A stretch of 64,000 bases of DNA from Colwellia sp. 1_MG-2023 (GCF_030546755.1 NZ_JAUOPE010000001.1:372001-436000); one strand, 5' to 3'; counted from the first letter of the stretch, positions 37,580 through 47,584 are shown. Numbers and translations: made by a program. Notes: generated by a model from the sequence alone, not told the origin.

Positions 37580-37881
37580 TTCTAAACCCTTAAATTTTTT
37601 TTCAATTTTTATTTACCGCGCATTTTGCCTTAACAAGATGACACTTTTGTTACAGTATGTACTTTTTTTGACAAAAAAATGAAATAATAAAGATGTTTTT
37701 ATGTCAGCCTTATTACGTATTTGTGACAATGTGACCATTTATTATTTGTTAAGAGTATAGTCTATACTATGGAAAACTAAGTCTTTTTATGCTGATTTTT
37801 AGTAAAAATATTAAAAAACACTTTAATCATGTTTTAAAAGCGCTATTATCGAATTATCAATTAAGAGAGTAAGCAAATAAA
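37580..37881. other. Divergent intergenic region, porin / histidine kinase
   Basis: 302 AT-rich bases between two diverging genes. It holds the Pho-box-like pair at 37637-37654. Other TGACA-type words (37667, 37731) are not at 11-base spacing, and I assign no function to them. No gene is visible. Confidence 0.5.
37637..37654 (-). promoter_or_regulatory. Pho-box-like direct repeat before the porin gene
   Basis: GATGACA (37637-37643) and TGTTACA (37648-37654) are spaced 11 bases. On the minus strand they read TGTAACA..TGTCATC, a fair match to the PhoB repeat. The distance to the porin start (58 bases) suits an activator site. Confidence 0.65.
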
Positions 37882-39621
37882 ATGAAAGTAACTAGCATTT
37901 CCCGCAAGCTTTTAACGCGTGTTTTATCATTTTATTTTGTCTTAACTTTTCTTGTCACTTGCGTGCAAATTGGTGCTGAATACGTCAATACTAAAAGCCA
38001 TATCAATAGCGAATTACTCACCCTAGAAAAAACCTTTAGCAGCAGTTTAACCCGCGCTGTTTGGGAGTTAAACACTCAACAAGCTATTGATATTGCAGAG
38101 GGATTAGTCGCCATACCTATGATAAAAGGTATTAAAGTTACCGATGAAAATAATCAAGTCATTACGCAATTAGGTGAAAATAGAACACAAGACGGCGACA
38201 TTAAATTAGACAATAAAGAGAAAAACTATTTCAATATTAGTTCTTTATCAGAAGGACTTTTCGGCTACAGTTTTCCTTTAATTTTTGAATTTTCCGGTCG
38301 TACCACTAAGGTAGGAACGGTAACCCTATTATCTAGCAACCAAGTAATATTTGATCGTATTGAAATTGGTATCTATTTTCTCATCGGTAATGCGATGGTC
38401 AAAACTGCGGCCTTAGTATTATTATTTTCAATCGCCTTTTCGCAATTATTAACTAACCCTCTAAATGAACTTACTGAGCAAATTAATCAATTTGATATAG
38501 ATGATCCTGAAGCGTCAAAACTACATGTCGTCAATTATGAAAGAAATGAATTAAGTATTTTACAAAATGCGTATAACAATTTGCTCTCCGAATTAACTCG
38601 CTATAAAGAAGAGCTCGCCACCGCACAAAGCGACTTAATCGATTCGAATAACAAATTAGATGAGCAAAATTTAATGTTAGAACAAGAGGTAGCTAAAAAA
38701 ACCTCTTCGTTAAGCACTACCATGTTAAAAATGGAAATGCAGCAAAGGGAACTACTGGCTCAACAAAGCCAGCTCAAAGCAGAAAACACCCGAAGAAGCC
38801 AAACAGAAAAAACATTAACGAATACAAACGATGAACTTAAAAGTTCGATTCACGAGCTTAAAAAAGCACAAGAAAGACTATTAGATGCCGAAAAAATGGC
38901 AACACTTGGTGCTTTATCAGCAGAAATAACACATGAAATAAATACCCCAATAGGTGTAAGTATTACATCAACCAGTTATTTATCAGATTTACTGACTAAA
39001 CTAAATAATGAAATCGACAGTAATAAGTTAAGTAAACGCGGACTTGATGAATTTAGACAAAATGCTAACCAAAGTGTTGATTTATTAATGAACAACTTAA
39101 ACAGAGCTTCTGATCTTATTAGTAGTTACAAGCAAGTTGCCGTAGATCAAACCAGTGATAAAATTCGTCATATTAATGTCGCGAAATACATAAATGAAAT
39201 AATCAATTCATTACATCCAAAACTTAAAAAAACAAATCACATCATTCATATCGACTGCTCTAATACTATTGAAGTTTATTGTCATGCTGGCGCCATTTCC
39301 CAGATCTTTACCAACTTAATTTTTAATTCAATTATCCATGGTTTTGAAGGTATTGAGCAGGGTGAAATTTCTATTAAAGTTGAAATGCATAATGACGAAG
39401 TACAAATAACCTATGCAGACAATGGTTTAGGGATACCTGAAGAATCTCTACCGTCATTGTTTGATCCTTTCTTTACCACTAAATCAGGGAAAGGTGGTAG
39501 CGGTTTAGGAACTCATATTATCCACAGTTTGGTCACGGATACTTTAGGCGGCTCTATTGTTGCCCGCTCTGAAAAAAACCAAGGATTAAGCTACTTAATT
39601 ACCTTTAATGATATGCGCTAA
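37882..39621 (+). CDS. Orphan membrane sensor histidine kinase
   Basis: The 579-residue kinase has a membrane helix at about 13-31, a periplasmic sensing region (about 32-160), a second helix (about 163-188), a HAMP-like linker and a long coiled coil (about 235-340). The HisKA domain carries His351 in EITHEINTPIG. The ATPase domain contains NLIFNSIIHG, ADNGLGIPEE and GKGGSGLGTH. No response regulator is adjacent. It diverges from the porin gene. The stimulus is unknown. Confidence 0.88.
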   Translation: MKVTSISRKLLTRVLSFYFVLTFLVTCVQIGAEYVNTKSHINSELLTLEKTFSSSLTRAVWELNTQQAIDIAEGLVAIPMIKGIKVTDENNQVITQLGENRTQDGDIKLDNKEKNYFNISSLSEGLFGYSFPLIFEFSGRTTKVGTVTLLSSNQVIFDRIEIGIYFLIGNAMVKTAALVLLFSIAFSQLLTNPLNELTEQINQFDIDDPEASKLHVVNYERNELSILQNAYNNLLSELTRYKEELATAQSDLIDSNNKLDEQNLMLEQEVAKKTSSLSTTMLKMEMQQRELLAQQSQLKAENTRRSQTEKTLTNTNDELKSSIHELKKAQERLLDAEKMATLGALSAEITHEINTPIGVSITSTSYLSDLLTKLNNEIDSNKLSKRGLDEFRQNANQSVDLLMNNLNRASDLISSYKQVAVDQTSDKIRHINVAKYINEIINSLHPKLKKTNHIIHIDCSNTIEVYCHAGAISQIFTNLIFNSIIHGFEGIEQGEISIKVEMHNDEVQITYADNGLGIPEESLPSLFDPFFTTKSGKGGSGLGTHIIHSLVTDTLGGSIVARSEKNQGLSYLITFNDMR

Positions 39622-39728
39622 TCTAATGCCCTTTTCATATCACTAAATGTATGACTCACAAATTGAATTAAGTTAAGATAGTTTCCTTTTTTGTTTAACG
39701 GCCTAAAATTGGCCGAAGGATAGCTTTA

Positions 39729-40649
39729 ATGTGGTTCAAAAACCTCTACTTTTTCGCTTTTACCCGTCCGTTTGAATGGTCTGAACAAGATCTCGAAAAA
39801 CACCTTGGAGAACATCTATTCACCCCTTGCGGTTCAACTGAAATGTCACATTTTGGCTGGGTGAATGCATTAGGTAAAAATGGCAGTAGTACCGTTCACT
39901 CAGTAAACGGAAATCACTTACTCTGTGCGAGAAAAGAAGAGAAAATATTACCGGCTCCAGTCATTAAAGAGATGCTTGAAGAAAAAATAGCATTACTTGA
40001 GAGAGAGCAATCTCGCGGCGCTACAAAAAAAGAAAAAGAGCAATTTAAAGAAGATATTATTTTCGAGCTTTTACCTCGTGCTTTTTCCAGAGTCACTGAC
40101 ACCCATGCTTATATTAATCCTGAGCATAATATTATCGTCATCAACACTAGTAGCCGCAGTAAAGCCGAAGACTTTTTAGCGTTATTGAGAAAAGTGCTTG
40201 GCACCTTACCTGTTACTAGCGTATCACCTGAAAAAGCCCCTGATGAAATGATGACAGATTGGCTAACCGAACATAATATTGGTGAAAACTTTCAATTAGG
40301 CTTAGAAGCAGAGTTTCATGCTTTAGGCGACGATGGCGCGGTAGTTCGAGTCAAAAATCAAGAACTTGATAGTGACGAAATCAAAGCACATTTAGATGCA
40401 GAGAAATTTGTTGTGAAGCTCGCCTTGGAATGGGATGACGCTATGTCATTTATTTTGTGTGATGATCTTGCGATAAAACGTGTTAAGTTTTTCGATGTGA
40501 TTCATGAACAAAATGAAGATATTGATAAAGACGACATCCTTGCGCGACTCGATGCAGACTTCGCCTTGATGGCCGGAGAAATTAACCGTTTTATTCATGA
40601 CTTACTGGCTGAATTCTCAGTAAAAACCACGGATTATTTAGAAAAGTAG
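39729..40649 (+). CDS. rdgC: Recombination-associated protein RdgC
   Basis: RdgC forms a ring-shaped dimer that binds double-stranded DNA and limits RecA filament formation. The 306-residue protein matches the family's usual length of about 300. The start MWFKNLYFFAFTRPF, the GWVNALG segment and the LLPRAFSR region are characteristic. It stands alone between the kinase gene and a convergent HDOD gene. Confidence 0.94.
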   Translation: MWFKNLYFFAFTRPFEWSEQDLEKHLGEHLFTPCGSTEMSHFGWVNALGKNGSSTVHSVNGNHLLCARKEEKILPAPVIKEMLEEKIALLEREQSRGATKKEKEQFKEDIIFELLPRAFSRVTDTHAYINPEHNIIVINTSSRSKAEDFLALLRKVLGTLPVTSVSPEKAPDEMMTDWLTEHNIGENFQLGLEAEFHALGDDGAVVRVKNQELDSDEIKAHLDAEKFVVKLALEWDDAMSFILCDDLAIKRVKFFDVIHEQNEDIDKDDILARLDADFALMAGEINRFIHDLLAEFSVKTTDYLEK

Positions 40650-40676
40650 TTAATTTAAAAACAAAAAAGGCGCTTA

Positions 40677-40695
40677 ATGCGCCTTATTGTTAACT
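40677..40695. terminator. Bidirectional terminator between rdgC and the HDOD gene
   Basis: AAGGCGC (40677-40683) pairs with GCGCCTT (40689-40695) around TTAAT. The minus strand continues with a long T-rich run, so it serves best for the leftward HDOD gene. The plus side has only TTATTGTT. Confidence 0.8.
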
Positions 40696-40735
40696 GTAAA
40701 CTACTCAGCAATAATTGTGAGTAGTTGAGCCAAGA

Positions 40736-41578
40736 TTAACTAAACATCGTTTTCACATCAGAAACCATCTCGGTAAACTCATCATTTGCCATAAAATTAA
40801 TATCAGGAAGTATTCCTTTAGCAACATAACGTTTTAATAGCGTTTCTTTTGTAGACTCATTTTTAAAAATACCATGGTAAATGGCACCTGCACGAATAAA
40901 ATCTAAATAATGAACCTCTTCCGGTAAAATTGTTAAGTCACTCCAATTTTGCACAATGTCGGTAAAATCTTCAGAAAGCCCCCAAGCTTTAGTCACTTCA
41001 GCACCTACGTTACTTGATAATTTGATAATAGCTTGTTGTAAAAATGTCGGGTTAGCAAAAACATCCGGATGGTTCTCTGCTTCCGTTAAAATAGGTAATA
41101 CACCAATACTGTGAATTAGTGCGGCTAAGGTGACCGTTTCTAACATTAAAGGAGAATGTTTGTTTTCCTTCAAATAAAACGTCATCAGAGAAATTGCTAC
41201 TGAAGCAACATCTACTGTTTTAGACCATGATTTTTTCAAGTACATCGAAACAATTTCATTTTCAGAAATAAACACTTGTTCTAATGCCATCGCAGTAGCA
41301 ATACTTTTAATTTGTCTTAAACCTATCCTAGTTACCGCTTGATTCACCGTTTCAACACGAATACCACGGCCTAACATAGCGCTATTGGCAACCTTCAACA
41401 TTCCCATGGACAAAGCAGCATCATGAGAAATTATTTCGCTCATTTGACCAAGATTAATTTCAGGATCATCGGCAGCTTCTCTAACTCTTAAAGCAACTTC
41501 AGGTAATGTTGGTAATATTAAAGATTCTTGTTTAATTTTTTCCACTAAAATAGTGTAAAGCGCATTTTCCGTTCCCAT
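40736..41578 (-). CDS. HDOD domain protein
   Basis: The 280-residue protein is filled by an HDOD domain (about 15-215), a catalytically degenerate HD-type fold linked to signalling. LPTLPEVALRVREAADDPEI, ISHDAALSMGMLKVANSA and RIGLRQIKSIATAMAL are typical. No second domain such as GGDEF or receiver is present. HDOD proteins take part in stress, motility or biofilm signalling. The role here is unknown. Confidence 0.88.
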   Translation of the reverse strand: MGTENALYTILVEKIKQESLILPTLPEVALRVREAADDPEINLGQMSEIISHDAALSMGMLKVANSAMLGRGIRVETVNQAVTRIGLRQIKSIATAMALEQVFISENEIVSMYLKKSWSKTVDVASVAISLMTFYLKENKHSPLMLETVTLAALIHSIGVLPILTEAENHPDVFANPTFLQQAIIKLSSNVGAEVTKAWGLSEDFTDIVQNWSDLTILPEEVHYLDFIRAGAIYHGIFKNESTKETLLKRYVAKGILPDINFMANDEFTEMVSDVKTMFS

Positions 41579-41819
41579 AAAGAACCTCTTAAAGAATTAT
41601 CTATCTTTTTTAAAAGTAGCACATATTTTTGATAAAACAGGACATTTTCAATTAAATGGAAATTATTTTGATATTTTTTACTTTCACTTTGTCTGAATTA
41701 CTTTTCGATTAAAAATACAAGCTTTTTCTTTTATTATTTGCCTTTTTATTGATCAGGCCATTTGAATGCCAGATTAACGGTTTTTATAATGCTCGACTTT
41801 AAAAAAACGAGTGTCCAAT

Positions 41820-43187
41820 ATGATAAAACCAGAATTACTTTCACCTGCTGGCAGTTTAAAAAACATGCGCTTTGCTTTTGCTTATGGCGCAGACGCCGTT
41901 TATGCAGGACAACCTCGTTATTCATTACGAGTACGAAATAATGAATTCAATTTTGACACTATTAAACAAGGTATTAACGAAGCACATCAACTCGGTAAAA
42001 AGTTTTATTTAGTCAATAATATTGCCCCTCATAACAGTAAACTCAACACCTTTTTAAAAGATATTGCACCAATTATTGCAATGAAACCTGATGCATTAAT
42101 TATGTCAGATCCAGGATTAATTATGTTGGTTCGAGAAAATTTTCCGGATATGGCAATACATTTATCGGTGCAAGCTAATGCGGTAAATTGGTCGACAGTC
42201 AAGTTTTGGCAGCAACAAGGCATTGAGCGCGTCATTTTATCGCGAGAATTATCATTAGACGAAATAGAAGAAATCCGTTTTCAATGTCCCGAAATGGAAT
42301 TAGAGGTATTTGTCCATGGTGCACTTTGCATGGCTTATTCAGGACGTTGTTTATTATCAGGTTACATCAATAAACGAGACCCAAATCAAGGAACTTGCAC
42401 AAACTCTTGTCGATGGAAGTATGATGTTCATCAAGCGAAAGAAACAGAGACAGGCGATGTTATCGCTCAGCCTGCTGAAATATATATGCCTGAACAACCT
42501 TCAAATGACATTGTTTTACTACAGGAGCAAGGCAGACCTGGTGAATACATGCCAGCTTTTGAAGACGAACACGGCACCTATATAATGAACTCAAAAGATT
42601 TACGAGCGGTAGAGCATGTTGATCGATTAGTAAAAATGGGCGTACATTCACTTAAAATAGAAGGCAGAACAAAGTCTTTTTATTATTGTGCTAGAACCGC
42701 ACAAATCTATCATCAAGCGATACTAGACTCACTTGCGAATAAACCTTTCAATCAATCCCTTAATACTGATTTAGAACATTTAGCGCATCGAGGCTATACC
42801 GAAGGCTTTTTACAACGTCACCGTCATGGTGATACTCAAAACTATGAATATGGCTATTCAAAAAGTGATACTCAACAATTTGTTGGTGAAGTAATAGGCC
42901 AAAGTGAAGATAAGCAATTAATAGAAATTGACGTTAAAAATAAGTTTTTAACCGGAGACGATTTAGAGCTGATGACCCCTTCTGGAAATTTATCTTTTAC
43001 CCTTGAGTATATGACAAATCACAAAAATGAAGAGATCACTGATGCTAAAGGCTCTGGACATATAGTGTTTATTAGATTGAATACAGAAGTCGACTTAAAA
43101 TTTGCTATTCTCATGCGTTACTTAAAAGAAGGTGGAACCACACGCCATCCTTTTTCGCAAAATCAAAATAAGCAGGCAAAACCATAA
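41820..43187 (+). CDS. trhP: Peptidase U32-family tRNA hydroxylation protein TrhP (YegQ)
   Basis: TrhP/YegQ is needed for prephenate-dependent formation of 5-hydroxyuridine at tRNA position 34. The protein (455 residues from this start) aligns along its length with E. coli YegQ: MIKPELLSPAGSLKNMRFAF, AVNWSTVKFWQQ, and the cysteine-rich CMAYSGRCLLSGYINKRD..GTCTNSCRWKY likely to hold an Fe-S cluster. The ATG at 41820 matches the family start. A GTG three codons upstream is possible. yfhL overlaps its stop by one base. Confidence 0.92.
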   Translation: MIKPELLSPAGSLKNMRFAFAYGADAVYAGQPRYSLRVRNNEFNFDTIKQGINEAHQLGKKFYLVNNIAPHNSKLNTFLKDIAPIIAMKPDALIMSDPGLIMLVRENFPDMAIHLSVQANAVNWSTVKFWQQQGIERVILSRELSLDEIEEIRFQCPEMELEVFVHGALCMAYSGRCLLSGYINKRDPNQGTCTNSCRWKYDVHQAKETETGDVIAQPAEIYMPEQPSNDIVLLQEQGRPGEYMPAFEDEHGTYIMNSKDLRAVEHVDRLVKMGVHSLKIEGRTKSFYYCARTAQIYHQAILDSLANKPFNQSLNTDLEHLAHRGYTEGFLQRHRHGDTQNYEYGYSKSDTQQFVGEVIGQSEDKQLIEIDVKNKFLTGDDLELMTPSGNLSFTLEYMTNHKNEEITDAKGSGHIVFIRLNTEVDLKFAILMRYLKEGGTTRHPFSQNQNKQAKP

Positions 43188-43432
43188 TGGCGCTTATGAT
43201 CGAGGCATCTTGTATCAACTGTGATATGTGCGACCCAGAGTGTCCGAATCAAGCAATATCATTAGGGGTGAACGTTTATGAAATTAACCCAGATAAATGC
43301 ACTGAATGTATAGGGCATTATGATAAACCCACTTGTATATCAGTATGTCCGATAGATTGTATTAAAAAAGATCCCAACCATATTGAAGATGATGACCGTT
43401 TGCTAGCAAAGTTTATGCGAATGCATGGTTGA
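43187..43432 (+). CDS. yfhL: YfhL-type 4Fe-4S ferredoxin
   Basis: The 81-residue protein carries two ferredoxin cluster motifs: CINCDMCDPECPNQAIS and, in the second half, CTECIGHYDKPTCISVCP. This is the YfhL type with a widened second motif. It overlaps trhP by one base (TAATG), and yfhL is likewise linked functionally to tRNA hydroxylation with TrhP in recent studies (recalled), so it may feed electrons to that reaction. Confidence 0.92.
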   Translation: MALMIEASCINCDMCDPECPNQAISLGVNVYEINPDKCTECIGHYDKPTCISVCPIDCIKKDPNHIEDDDRLLAKFMRMHG

Positions 43433-43470
43433 CAAAATTTAACCTAATTTATGTCTGAGACCATAAAGTA

Positions 43471-43493
43471 AAAAGGAGCCTAGGCTCCTTTTT
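43471..43493. terminator. Bidirectional terminator between yfhL and thyA
   Basis: AAAAGGAGCC (43471-43480) pairs with GGCTCCTTTT (43483-43492) with only TA between. Both strands have A/T runs, so it ends the convergent yfhL and thyA transcripts. Confidence 0.9.
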
Positions 43494-43502
43494 ACTATGT
43501 TA

Positions 43503-44336
43503 TTAAACAGATATCGGTGCTTTAATGTGAGGATGCGATTGATAATCTTTTAATTCAAAATCTTCAAAGGTGAAATCAAAGATACTTTTCACTTCGGGGT
43601 TTATTACCATAGTGGGTAACGGTAACGGATCGCGTGATAATTGCTCTTTCACTTGCTCCATATGATTCAAATATAAATGTGCATCACCAAAAGTGTGAAC
43701 AAAATCACCTAATGCTAAATCACACACTTGCGCGATCATCATAGTGAATAATGCATAGCTAGCAATATTAAATGGCACACCTAAGAAAATATCAGCACTT
43801 CGTTGATATAATTGACATGATAATTTCCCTTCAAGTACATAAAACTGAAAAAGGGTATGGCATGGCGGTAGAGCTTGCTTGCCAATGGCGGCATTAGCAT
43901 CAGGACTAATAGAGGTGTCAGGCAATAATGCAGGATTCCAAGCGGTAATAATATGACGGCGTGAATCAGGATTATTTTTTAAATCGTCAATTAATTGTGC
44001 TAATTGGTCAATCGTTTCACCATTGGCCGCAGGCCAGTTTCGCCACTGTACGCCGTAAACAGGACCCAACTCCCCTTCTGGTGTAGCCCAATCATCCCAA
44101 ATTTTCACACCATTTTCTTTTAAATAGGCGATATTTGATTCGCCCTTTATAAACCATAATAATTCATGAATGATGGATTTTAAATGACATTTCTTCGTCG
44201 TTACTAAAGGAAAGCCTTTAGATAAATCAAACCGCATTTGATGGCCAAAAATACTTTTTGTACCTGTGCCTGTTCGGTCTGACTTTTCTACTCCATGCTC
44301 ATAAACATGACGCATTAAATCTAAATAAGCTTTCAT
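43503..44336 (-). CDS. thyA: Thymidylate synthase
   Basis: ThyA methylates dUMP to dTMP with methylene-tetrahydrofolate. From the ATG at 44336, which has AGGA at a good distance, the protein has 277 residues; a frame-open extension of 11 codons upstream lacks support. [11 protein letters not shown], catalytic Cys159 (LPPCH) and the folate/dUMP-binding [17 protein letters not shown] are present. Compared with the 264-residue E. coli enzyme it has about 13 extra residues just before the active-site Cys (the stretch [18 protein letters not shown]). Confidence 0.96.
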   Translation of the reverse strand: MKAYLDLMRHVYEHGVEKSDRTGTGTKSIFGHQMRFDLSKGFPLVTTKKCHLKSIIHELLWFIKGESNIAYLKENGVKIWDDWATPEGELGPVYGVQWRNWPAANGETIDQLAQLIDDLKNNPDSRRHIITAWNPALLPDTSISPDANAAIGKQALPPCHTLFQFYVLEGKLSCQLYQRSADIFLGVPFNIASYALFTMMIAQVCDLALGDFVHTFGDAHLYLNHMEQVKEQLSRDPLPLPTMVINPEVKSIFDFTFEDFELKDYQSHPHIKAPISV

Positions 44337-44457
44337 TATTTTTCCTAAAATTGATAACGAGAATGACACGATTTTTCTAGGTAAATTATGCCGAAAATAT
44401 CGGTTGAATACTATGAAAAAGACGAGATAACTCTCAAATTGGCTGACTTTTTTCGAC

Positions 44458-45249
44458 TTATAAAACCATTTTTATCGCCACTAAAATTAAGAAGCCAGAA
44501 AAAATTCGTTTCAAATATCTCACGGGTAATTTTTCTGCCATTTTTACGCCAAAAGGAGCCAGTAAAGAAGAGGTAGAAATAATCCCAAATAAAGCAGGTA
44601 AATAAATGTAGCCTAAACTCCATGAAGGCAAATTCGTTTGATCTAAGCCCGTTACCATAAAGCCAGTAGCACCAAACAATGCCACCACAAATCCGCACAC
44701 AGTTGCTGTGCCAATGGCTTCTCTAAGTGATAATGAGTAATACGTTAGAACCGGTACTAAAATAGCTCCACCAGCTATTCCCATCAAGCTAGAGATATAG
44801 CCAGTTCCTAAACCAATAGTTTTAATGACCCAATGATTAGGCAAAGGTTTACTTTTTTCAATTCGAACAGAAAACAACATATAACTGGCAAGAATCGTCA
44901 CCGCAATAGCAAAAATATAAGTGAGTAACTCACTTGATAATGAGTCTGCAATATAGGCACCAAATAGCGCACCTATGGCAATCATAATCATTAATTGTTT
45001 CGCAACCGGCCAAGGAATATTATTATTTTTGTGATGAGCAAAAGTTCCGGACGCTGAAGTAAACACTATCGAAGCAAGAGACGTCGCAATAGCGACAGGC
45101 ATGACGACTTCTGGTGAAAAGCCTAAACTTGGTAATAAATAGACTAGCGCTGGCACTATCACTAAGCCACCACCAATCCCCAAAAGGCCTGCCAGAAATC
45201 CGGCTAAGCAGCCTAATGTTGCACATACAAGTAATACACTGATAAACAT
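44458..45249 (-). CDS. TauE/SafE-family (TSUP) membrane transporter
   Basis: The 263-residue protein has about eight hydrophobic helices and the family patterns [15 protein letters not shown] near residue 22 and [16 protein letters not shown] near 155, one in each repeat half. TSUP members export or import sulfur-containing or organic anions. The substrate is not deducible. It lies between ptsP and thyA, the place where lgt usually stands in related genomes. Confidence 0.88.
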   Translation of the reverse strand: MFISVLLVCATLGCLAGFLAGLLGIGGGLVIVPALVYLLPSLGFSPEVVMPVAIATSLASIVFTSASGTFAHHKNNNIPWPVAKQLMIMIAIGALFGAYIADSLSSELLTYIFAIAVTILASYMLFSVRIEKSKPLPNHWVIKTIGLGTGYISSLMGIAGGAILVPVLTYYSLSLREAIGTATVCGFVVALFGATGFMVTGLDQTNLPSWSLGYIYLPALFGIISTSSLLAPFGVKMAEKLPVRYLKRIFSGFLILVAIKMVL

Positions 45250-45307
45250 AATTTATCCTAAATTGATGCGAAGATGCCGACGAAAAATAATAGTGATGAA
45301 GCAATAA

Positions 45308-47584
45308 CTACATGCCGGCGCGAACAAACCCTCCTAATTCGAGTAGCTCTAATTGTTCATTTAAATAATTATGTACCTGTTTTGCGTTTGATAACGTTAA
45401 TACTTTTGCCAAAATAGCTTTAGCAGCCTTTAATTCAACATGTCTGATCACCCACTTAATTCTTGAAATATTATGAGGGTTCATACTTAATTTATCGTAG
45501 CCCATTGCTAATAATAGCAGTGCTCCAGCAGGTTCACTGGCAAGTTCACCACATAAACTTAATGGGATAGCATATTTTTGCGACTCTTGAGCGATCATTT
45601 GTAACGCTTTCAGTACCGCAGGATGGTATGAGCTATATATGCTAGCAACACGTGAATTATTTCGATCTACCGCTAATAAATATTGGGTTAAATCATTACT
45701 TCCCACCGAGAAAAAGTCGACTTTCTTCGCTAATTCTTCCAGTTGAAAAATAACACTTGGTACTTCGATCATAATGCCAATGCGAGGACGAGCTAAGCCT
45801 TTTTCTGGATCAATTTCTAATTCAGAAGTTAACTCAAAATACGCTTGGTTAATTAATCTAATCGCTTCATCTACTTCAGCAACACTAGAAATCATTGGCA
45901 ACATAATTTCTAAATTCTGATAAGCGACACTCGCTCTGATCATGGCACGTATTTGTAATAAAAATATCTCAGGATGATCTAACGTAATTCTTATGCCACG
46001 CCAGCCTAAAAACGGATTTTCTTCATGAATAGGAAAATAAGGTAACGATTTATCACCACCAACATCCAAGGTACGCATAGTGACGGGTTGGTCAGGAAAT
46101 GCTTCTAATACTTGACGATAGAGTACGGTTTGCTCAAGCTCAGATGGAAAACAACTTTTGCTCATAAATGGAATTTCGGTGCGATACAAACCAATTCCTG
46201 CAGCGCCCGAGTTTATTGAGTGCTCAAAACCAGAAGACAATCCCGCATTTAATAACAGCTCAATTTCTTTACCATCTGGTGTAATCGCAGGCAAAAGTTG
46301 AACTTGTTTTACTTTATCAGCAAGTGCACTTTCTTCTGCAATTAAATGTTCGTACTCCCGAATTAAGGCTTCATTCGGATCAACAAATAATTCACCACTA
46401 TAACCGTCGATAATACACAAATGTTTATCAAGTTTGCCTAATGGAATTCTTTCAATGCCCATCACTGCAGGTAAGGCTAACGCTCTGGCTAATATTGCTG
46501 CATGTGAATTGCTCGAACCTTGTAGCGAAACTATCCCTTTTAAACCTTGATGCTGATACTCAGCAACCATTGAAGCAGTAACATCTTCAGCCACTAGAAT
46601 AAATTCTTCCGGCACCGCTTTAGGAGTTTTGCTAAACGATTGAATATTAAATAATAAACGATTACCAAGATCTTTAATATCACTCGCTCTTTCACGCAAA
46701 TAACTATCTTCTAAGCTTTCAAACTGAACAACATAACTGTCGATAACGGTTTTCAATGCACTCTCAGCATCCCAGTGCTCATTAATTTTATCAGCAACTT
46801 CCCGCCCAATATTAGCGTTATCAAGTAACTGTTTATACATTTCAAAAATATCTAAACTGTTATCAACAATTATGGCTTCAAGCTTACTTGCCATTTGAGT
46901 AAAGTCGGCTCGTGTTTGAATAACCGCTTGCTCAAATTTTTCATGTTCTAGGGCAACATTATCCGTTTTAGTCAGTGCTATCGCTCTTAAATCAGCATGT
47001 GGTTGCACCAATAACATTGGCGCGACTGCTACACCTGATGAACCTGCCGCCCCTTGAATGGCTTTAGTCCAATGATTATTGCCTTGATGTTGAGCAATTA
47101 AGCCTGTCGCTTCTGCATTTGCCATAGCGGTAGCAATTTGTGCGGCTAATGTGACAAGAAAGGCTTCTTCATTTTCATTGAAAAAACGGGCCTTCTCTTG
47201 TTGAATAGAAATGACCCCAATCACTTTTCGTTGATGAATAATGGGCGTACCTAGAAAAGCGTTTAAATTCTCTTCTTTAACTTCAGGCGCATGAATAAAA
47301 TGTGGGTGCGAGCGAGCGTTAGCAATGTTTAACGGTTCTTCTCGTTGCGCGACTAAACCAATTAAACCTTCAGTAAAGCCAATGGTTGTTTGACCTAACG
47401 ACTTTTCATCTAAGCCATCGGACGCCATTAAAATAAAATGCTGCTTTTGATGATCAGCCAAATAAATTGAGCAACATTGGGTTTTCATCACTTGTTTTAT
47501 TTGACTAACTATACGACGTAAAGCACTTTCTAGCTCAGTATTCTGGCTAAATTCAAGGACAATGCGACGTAAACTGGTTAACAT
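45308..47584 (-). CDS. ptsP: PtsP, GAF-containing PTS enzyme I (nitrogen PTS)
   Basis: EI-Ntr starts the nitrogen-related phosphotransferase chain by taking phosphate from PEP and passing it to NPr. The 758-residue protein has an N-terminal GAF domain (about 15-165) and a PEP-utilising domain with the phosphorylated His in GSSNSHAAILARALALP (near 360). The C-terminal PEP-binding barrel contains GIGLYRTEIPFM, TLDVGGDKSLPYF and FFSVGSNDLTQYLLAVDRN. It follows rppH on the same strand. Confidence 0.95.
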   Translation of the reverse strand: MLTSLRRIVLEFSQNTELESALRRIVSQIKQVMKTQCCSIYLADHQKQHFILMASDGLDEKSLGQTTIGFTEGLIGLVAQREEPLNIANARSHPHFIHAPEVKEENLNAFLGTPIIHQRKVIGVISIQQEKARFFNENEEAFLVTLAAQIATAMANAEATGLIAQHQGNNHWTKAIQGAAGSSGVAVAPMLLVQPHADLRAIALTKTDNVALEHEKFEQAVIQTRADFTQMASKLEAIIVDNSLDIFEMYKQLLDNANIGREVADKINEHWDAESALKTVIDSYVVQFESLEDSYLRERASDIKDLGNRLLFNIQSFSKTPKAVPEEFILVAEDVTASMVAEYQHQGLKGIVSLQGSSNSHAAILARALALPAVMGIERIPLGKLDKHLCIIDGYSGELFVDPNEALIREYEHLIAEESALADKVKQVQLLPAITPDGKEIELLLNAGLSSGFEHSINSGAAGIGLYRTEIPFMSKSCFPSELEQTVLYRQVLEAFPDQPVTMRTLDVGGDKSLPYFPIHEENPFLGWRGIRITLDHPEIFLLQIRAMIRASVAYQNLEIMLPMISSVAEVDEAIRLINQAYFELTSELEIDPEKGLARPRIGIMIEVPSVIFQLEELAKKVDFFSVGSNDLTQYLLAVDRNNSRVASIYSSYHPAVLKALQMIAQESQKYAIPLSLCGELASEPAGALLLLAMGYDKLSMNPHNISRIKWVIRHVELKAAKAILAKVLTLSNAKQVHNYLNEQLELLELGGFVRAGM

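Noticed and set aside
44388-44698. Frames opposite to the thyA/TauE gap, considered as a relic of lgt
   Set aside because: Neither strand shows Lgt-like sequence. They are shadows of the TauE gene and the gap.
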